Positions 59,790-64,000 of a DNA stretch of 64,000 nucleotides are shown piece by piece (the stretch's first letter is position 1; each line of letters starts with the position of its first letter). This stretch comes from Pseudomonas sp. K2I15 (GTDB taxonomy: Bacteria; Pseudomonadota; Gammaproteobacteria; Pseudomonadales; Pseudomonadaceae). The notes under the pieces were generated by a model. That model did not search any database. It was not told the origin of the DNA and saw only the letters and a list, made by a program, of their open reading frames with translations. Where the stretch lies: NCBI RefSeq assembly GCF_002204795.1, contig NZ_NIXO01000012.1:62001-126000 (forward strand), written 5' to 3'. The translations under genes and the position numbers were made by a program.

Positions 59790-61079
59790 TCAACCCTGCA
59801 CGATGCAGGTGGCCAGGTGCGCTGCAAGCGCATCAAAGGCAATGCTTTGTTGTTCACCCTGACCACGCAGGGGTTTGAAACTTACCACTTGCTGGGCCAA
59901 CTCATCATCACCCAGGATCAGTGCATACAACGCACCGCTCTTGTCGGCTTTCTTGAACTGGCTTTTGAAGCTGCCGGCGCCGGCATTGACTTGCAGGCGC
60001 AGGTTCGGCAGTTGGTCGCGCAGCTTCTCGCTCAAGGCCAGGGCAGCCAGTTCGGCCGCCTCGCCGAAGGCACAGAAGTACACGTCCACCTGGCGGGAAA
60101 TTTCTTCGGGGATCTGCTCCAGGGTTTCCAGCAGCAGGATCAGCCGCTCAATGCCCATGGCGAAGCCTACGCCGGTGGTCGGCTTGCCGCCCATCTGCTC
60201 GACCAGGCCGTCGTAACGGCCACCCGCACACACGGTGCCCTGGGCGCCGAGCTTGTCGGTGACCCACTCGAACACGGTCTTGCTGTAGTAATCGAGGCCA
60301 CGCACCAGTTTCGGGTTGATGACGTAGGGAATACCGGCCGCATCCAGGCGAGCCTTGAGGCCCTCGAAGTGGATACGCGACTCGTCGTCCAGGTAGTCGG
60401 CCATTTTCGGCGCGTCCACCAGTACGGCCTGGGTCTCGGCGTTTTTGGTGTCGAGTACCCGCAGCGGGTTGGTTTTCAGGCGGCGCTGGCTGTCTTCGTC
60501 CAGCTTGTCCAGGTGGCCCGACAGGAATTCCACCAGGGCTTCGCGGTAGCGGCCCCGGGATTCGCTGGTGCCCAGGCTGTTGAGTTCAAGCTTGACCGCA
60601 TCGCGGATGCCCAGCATGCCCCACAGGCGCCAGGTCAGCACGATCAGCTCGGCATCGATGTCCGGACCATCGAGGTTGAACACTTCCAGGCCGATTTGAT
60701 GAAACTGGCGATAACGGCCTTTTTGCGGACGCTCGTGGCGGAACATCGGGCCGATGTACCAGAGCTTCTGCGGCTGGCCACCGCCGGTGAGGCCATGTTC
60801 CAGCACCGCACGCACGCATGCGGCAGTACCTTCCGGACGCAGGGTCAGGGAGTCGCCGTTGCGGTCTTCGAAGGTGTACATCTCTTTTTCGACGATGTCG
60901 GTCACTTCACCGATGGAGCGCTTGAACAGCTCGGTGAACTCGACGATCGGCATGCGGATCTGCTTGTAACCGTAGTTATCCAGCAGACGCGCGACAGTGC
61001 CCTCGAAGTAGCGCCACAGGGGCGTCTGCTCAGGCAGGATGTCGTTCATGCCACGAATGGCTTGCAGAGACTTGCTCAC
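59790..61079 (-). CDS. hisS: Histidyl-tRNA synthetase
   Basis: The class II synthetase that charges tRNA-His. The 429-residue protein has the start [12 protein letters not shown], motif 2 [11 protein letters not shown] and the HisRS signatures [15 protein letters not shown] near 260 and AGGRYDGL near 288, then an anticodon-binding domain. The start codon is GTG. It lies 23 nt after ispG and 40 nt before yfgM. Confidence 0.97.
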   Translation of the reverse strand: MSKSLQAIRGMNDILPEQTPLWRYFEGTVARLLDNYGYKQIRMPIVEFTELFKRSIGEVTDIVEKEMYTFEDRNGDSLTLRPEGTAACVRAVLEHGLTGGGQPQKLWYIGPMFRHERPQKGRYRQFHQIGLEVFNLDGPDIDAELIVLTWRLWGMLGIRDAVKLELNSLGTSESRGRYREALVEFLSGHLDKLDEDSQRRLKTNPLRVLDTKNAETQAVLVDAPKMADYLDDESRIHFEGLKARLDAAGIPYVINPKLVRGLDYYSKTVFEWVTDKLGAQGTVCAGGRYDGLVEQMGGKPTTGVGFAMGIERLILLLETLEQIPEEISRQVDVYFCAFGEAAELAALALSEKLRDQLPNLRLQVNAGAGSFKSQFKKADKSGALYALILGDDELAQQVVSFKPLRGQGEQQSIAFDALAAHLATCIVQG

Positions 61080-61102
61080 ATCAAATCCTTAAATTCGTTC
61101 GA

Positions 61103-62212
61103 TCAGCCGCGCGCGATAACCGCTGCGTCAGCTTCGACCTTTTCGGCCGCTTTCTTGCGGATCAGCCGTTCCAGCTCATCCACCAGATTGTCATTCGTCA
61201 GTTTCTGCGACGGCTTGCCGTCGATGTAAATCAGGTTTGGCGTACCACCGGTCAGGCCCACATGGGCCTCTTTGGCCTCACCCGGCCCGTTGACCACACA
61301 GCCGATCACCGCAACATCCAGCGGCACCAGCAGGTCTTCGAGGCGTACTTCCAGTTCGTTCATGGTTTTCACCACGTCGAAGTTCTGCCGCGAGCAGCTC
61401 GGGCAGGCAATGAAGTTGATGCCACGGGAACGCAAATGCAGGGATTTGAGAATGTCGTAACCGACTTTCACTTCCTCTACCGGGTCTGCCGCGAGGGAGA
61501 TGCGAATAGTATCGCCAATCCCGTCGGCCAGCAGCATACCGAGACCCACCGCAGATTTCACTGTGCCTGAGCGTAAACCGCCGGCTTCGGTGATACCCAA
61601 GTGCAGTGGCTGGACGATTTCCTTGGCCAGCAGGCGGTAAGCTTCTACCGCCATGAACACGTCGGAGGCCTTTACGCTGACCTTGAAGTCCTGGAAGTTC
61701 AGGCGTTCAAGGTGTTCAACGTGGCGCAACGCAGACTCGACCAATGCTGCCGGAGTCGGCTCGCCGTATTTCTTTTGCAGGTCTTTTTCCAGGGAACCGG
61801 CGTTGACGCCGATGCGGATCGGAATCCCGCGATCACGGGCGGCATCCACCACGGCGCGAACTCGGTCTTCACGACCGATGTTGCCCGGATTGATCCGCAG
61901 GCAATCGACGCCCAATTCGGCCACGCGCAGGGCGATCTTGTAGTCGAAATGGATATCAGCGACCAGCGGCACCTTGACCAGTTGCTTGATGCGGCCAAAA
62001 GCTTCGGCAGCGTCCATGTCCGGCACAGACACCCGCACGATGTCGACGCCAGCCGCTTCCAGACGATTGATCTGGGCGACAGTGGCCGCAACATCATTGG
62101 TGTCGCTGTTGGTCATGCTTTGTACTGCGATGGGGGCATCGCCGCCCACCGGCACCGAGCCGACCCAGATCTTGCGCGATACGCGACGTTTGATTGGAGA
62201 TTCGCCGTGCAT
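61103..62212 (-). CDS. ispG: (E)-4-hydroxy-3-methylbut-2-enyl-diphosphate synthase IspG
   Basis: IspG (GcpE) makes HMBPP from methylerythritol cyclodiphosphate in the MEP isoprenoid pathway. The 369-residue protein has the N-terminal TIM barrel ([11 protein letters not shown] near 81) and the C-terminal domain with the 4Fe-4S ligands C270, C273 and C305 ([16 protein letters not shown]). It starts 4 nt after the rodZ stop. Confidence 0.96.
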   Translation of the reverse strand: MHGESPIKRRVSRKIWVGSVPVGGDAPIAVQSMTNSDTNDVAATVAQINRLEAAGVDIVRVSVPDMDAAEAFGRIKQLVKVPLVADIHFDYKIALRVAELGVDCLRINPGNIGREDRVRAVVDAARDRGIPIRIGVNAGSLEKDLQKKYGEPTPAALVESALRHVEHLERLNFQDFKVSVKASDVFMAVEAYRLLAKEIVQPLHLGITEAGGLRSGTVKSAVGLGMLLADGIGDTIRISLAADPVEEVKVGYDILKSLHLRSRGINFIACPSCSRQNFDVVKTMNELEVRLEDLLVPLDVAVIGCVVNGPGEAKEAHVGLTGGTPNLIYIDGKPSQKLTNDNLVDELERLIRKKAAEKVEADAAVIARG

Positions 62213-62216
62213 GACT

Positions 62217-63203
62217 TTATTGTCCCAACTTCAGGCGAGCAGTCTCGCCACTGGTGAACGGCGCCACGTCCACAGGCTGGCCGTTGTAGGCCACTTGCGC
62301 GCCACGGGCAAAGCCCAGACGCAGCGTCAAAGGAGGCTTGCCGCCCTGGTCAAGTGTATCTCCCTTACGCTTCAGACCGCTGAACAGCACTTTGCCATTG
62401 CCGTCGCTGAGTTGAGTCCAGCAGTCAGCGACGTAGGTAATTTGTACTCGGCCATCACCGGCGATAAGCACCGGCGTGGTTGGCGCGGAAATCGCCGGGG
62501 CTGCCGGGGCCGTTGGCGCTGGAGCCTGCGCCGGTACAGCCGGGGTGTGAACCGGGGCTGCTGGCGTCGCTGCAACCGCTGGAGCAGGTGCGACAGGGGT
62601 CACAGCTGGGGCAGCCCCCGCTTGCGGCGCAGGTTGCTCGGCGCCAGGCTCTGCTTCAGGCGCCGCCTGGCCCTGGGCCACGGCCTGGTCTTCCGGCTCG
62701 TCCAATGGATGAATCTGGGTGGTGCCGTCGGCGCTTTCGACTTCGACGTGCTCCATGGCGTTGCTGGACAGGTCCTTGCCACGCTGGGAGGTCTGGTCCT
62801 GCCACCAAACAAAGCCACCGCCGATCACGGCGATCAGCAGCAACAGGCTGACAATGCGCAGGATAGTGTGGGAAACCCGCACAGGCTCTTCAATGCGGCC
62901 CAGGCCATGGACATTGCTGCCCTGGGAATCGGTACCGGTGATCTGGTCGAATTCCTGGACCAATGCGGCCTGGTCGATACCGAGCAGCTTGGCGTAGGCA
63001 CGGATATAGCCGCGGGCAAAGGTATGCCCCGGCAGCTTGTCGAACGCGCCAGCTTCAAGGTTGCCCAATGAAGTCGTGGTCAAATTGAGCTTGAGGGCCA
63101 CTTCTGCCAGCGACCAACCATTGCTTTCGCGGGCCTGACGCAAGGTCTCGCCTGGGTTTCCACGATTAGCTGCTACAACTTCCGGGTGCGCCGCTTTCAT
63201 CAT
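62217..63203 (-). CDS. rodZ: RodZ-like cytoskeleton protein with HTH domain
   Basis: A bitopic membrane protein linking MreB to the elongation machinery. The 328-residue product has a cytoplasmic helix-turn-helix of the HTH_25 type (about 15-85, [20 protein letters not shown]), one membrane segment (about 113-134), a long Pro/Ala-rich periplasmic linker, and a C-terminal DUF4115 domain. The start overlaps the pilW stop by 4 bp (ATGA); an ATG one codon later is equally possible. pilW-rodZ-ispG order is typical. Confidence 0.9.
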   Translation of the reverse strand: MMKAAHPEVVAANRGNPGETLRQARESNGWSLAEVALKLNLTTTSLGNLEAGAFDKLPGHTFARGYIRAYAKLLGIDQAALVQEFDQITGTDSQGSNVHGLGRIEEPVRVSHTILRIVSLLLLIAVIGGGFVWWQDQTSQRGKDLSSNAMEHVEVESADGTTQIHPLDEPEDQAVAQGQAAPEAEPGAEQPAPQAGAAPAVTPVAPAPAVAATPAAPVHTPAVPAQAPAPTAPAAPAISAPTTPVLIAGDGRVQITYVADCWTQLSDGNGKVLFSGLKRKGDTLDQGGKPPLTLRLGFARGAQVAYNGQPVDVAPFTSGETARLKLGQ

Positions 63204-63958
63204 TGCTCCGACAGGTATTGCTGATATTCCGGCGTACCGGGATAGAGTCGTTCGAGTTGCTGGCCAAAACGTGCGGCCTTGTCGCGTTCTTCATGAACCG
63301 TCGCCAGGCGCACACCGAGCAATAGACTACGTGCATTTTGCCCGCTCAGCAGGCTAAAACGCTCGTAATAGTCACGTGCCGGCACATAATGCCTGTCTTC
63401 GAAGGACAACTCAGCCATTTCGAGCAACGCTCGTGGCTGGCGCTGGTTCAGGTGCAGGGCTTTTTCCAGTTGCTGGCGGGCGGTGTCGCGCTGGCCGAGA
63501 AGCATTGAGGTCACCCCAAGGTTCTCGAAAACCCGCGAGCGCTCAGGATAGAGGGTATCGGCCGCAGCCTGCTGGAAATATTCGGACGCCCGGTCATAAC
63601 GTTTCTGCGCAAACAAAAAACTGCCGTAATTATTCAGCAGCCTTGGGTCGCCAGGACGTGTGGCCAGGGCCTTGTGGAAATATTGATCGGCCAATTCGGG
63701 CTCGGCCTGGGCCTGGAACACCAGCGCCAATGCAGCATTGGCGTCGGCGTCACTGCCATCCAGCTCAAGGGCCTTCTTCAGCGGCACCTTGGCCTGTTCG
63801 GCCATCCCTTGTTGCAAGTACCCCAAGCCCAACTGCACATAGGCAGCGCGCGCTTCGTCACGGCCCTTGCCGGTTTGCAAAGGGCTGTCATGGCCCGATG
63901 AAACACAGCCAGCCGCAAGGCTGGCAACAAGCAAAAGCAGCGCAAGGCGCAAGGGCAT
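63200..63958 (-). CDS. pilW: Type IV pilus biogenesis/stability lipoprotein PilW (PilF)
   Basis: An outer-membrane pilotin-like lipoprotein needed to assemble or stabilise the PilQ secretin. The 252-residue protein has a signal peptide with lipobox LAAGC (C18) and about six TPR repeats, for example AYVQLGLGYLQQGMAEQAK near 39 and LLNNYGSFLFAQKRYDRA near 108. It is complete in the window and overlaps rodZ by 4 bp. Confidence 0.9.
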   Translation of the reverse strand: MPLRLALLLLVASLAAGCVSSGHDSPLQTGKGRDEARAAYVQLGLGYLQQGMAEQAKVPLKKALELDGSDADANAALALVFQAQAEPELADQYFHKALATRPGDPRLLNNYGSFLFAQKRYDRASEYFQQAAADTLYPERSRVFENLGVTSMLLGQRDTARQQLEKALHLNQRQPRALLEMAELSFEDRHYVPARDYYERFSLLSGQNARSLLLGVRLATVHEERDKAARFGQQLERLYPGTPEYQQYLSEQ

Positions 63959-63970
63959 AGAGATCCTCTC

Positions 63971-64000
63971 TCAGGTTCGAGTCGCGGCGTTTTGCGGCAT
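63971..64000 (-). CDS. rlmN: C-terminal end of an upstream gene, probably rlmN
   Basis: Only the last nine codons and a TGA (63971-63973) are in the window, ending 12 nt before the pilW start codon. The residues carry no diagnostic motif. The call to the 23S/tRNA adenine-C2 methyltransferase RlmN rests only on the conserved order rlmN-pilW-rodZ-ispG in Pseudomonas. Confidence 0.45.
   Translation of the reverse strand: MPQNAATRT

Overview
The window reads as chromosomal DNA of a fluorescent Pseudomonas, most likely of the P. fluorescens/P. marginalis type. The GC content looks high. Several gene orders are pseudomonad: rpsP-rimM-trmD-rplS next to xerD and ffh, guaB-guaA next to xseA-leuA, and der-bamB-yfgM-hisS-ispG-rodZ-pilW at the end. 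At least nine extragenic palindromic REP doublets (REPINs) of three sequence types lie between genes, also a pseudomonad trait. This assignment comes from recognised proteins and gene order, not from a database search.

Layout. 1-4 kb: translation genes (xerD end, rplS, trmD, rimM, rpsP) and ffh, all on the minus strand. 4-12.5 kb: the ypjD and corB membrane proteins, an MHS-family transporter, purT, a VUT-family membrane protein, gamma carbonic anhydrase, two Nudix hydrolases and an L,D-transpeptidase. 12.6-20 kb: a complete N-acetylglucosamine PTS operon (GntR repressor, nagA, SIS deaminase, EIIA-HPr-EI fusion, nagE) behind a promoter with GntR-like operator half-sites. 20-27.8 kb: a small DUF protein, a pectin lyase gene under an apparent LexA box and flanked by a duplicated terminator, then yqfO-purL and mltF. 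27.9-36.4 kb: a trehalose PTS regulon (EIIB-like protein, EIIA-HPr-EI protein broken by one in-frame TAA, porin, phosphotrehalase, EIIBC, TreR with two operators).

36.5-44 kb is the accessory part. It holds a 1552-residue orphan toxin-like protein, a transposase remnant and a chemoreceptor. The toxin has a dermonecrotic-toxin-like head, a hydrophobic hairpin, and two tandem copies of a module that resembles the TIKI/ChaN/RtxA-like effector fold. The first copy keeps both GxxH motifs; the second has lost them. 44-64 kb is mainly core: guaA, guaB, a zinc-ribbon hypothetical protein, a TauE/SafE exporter with a divergent LysR regulator, xseA, an M23 peptidase, leuA with a probable leader peptide, an omega-amidase/methionine aminotransferase pair, and the der-to-pilW block.

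The strongest candidates for something undescribed are the duplicated and half-degenerate effector module, the pectin lyase whose promoter overlaps a perfect CTG-N10-CAG SOS box, the single nonsense codon that splits the trehalose phosphotransferase, and the cysteine-less EIIB-like domains found in both PTS systems.
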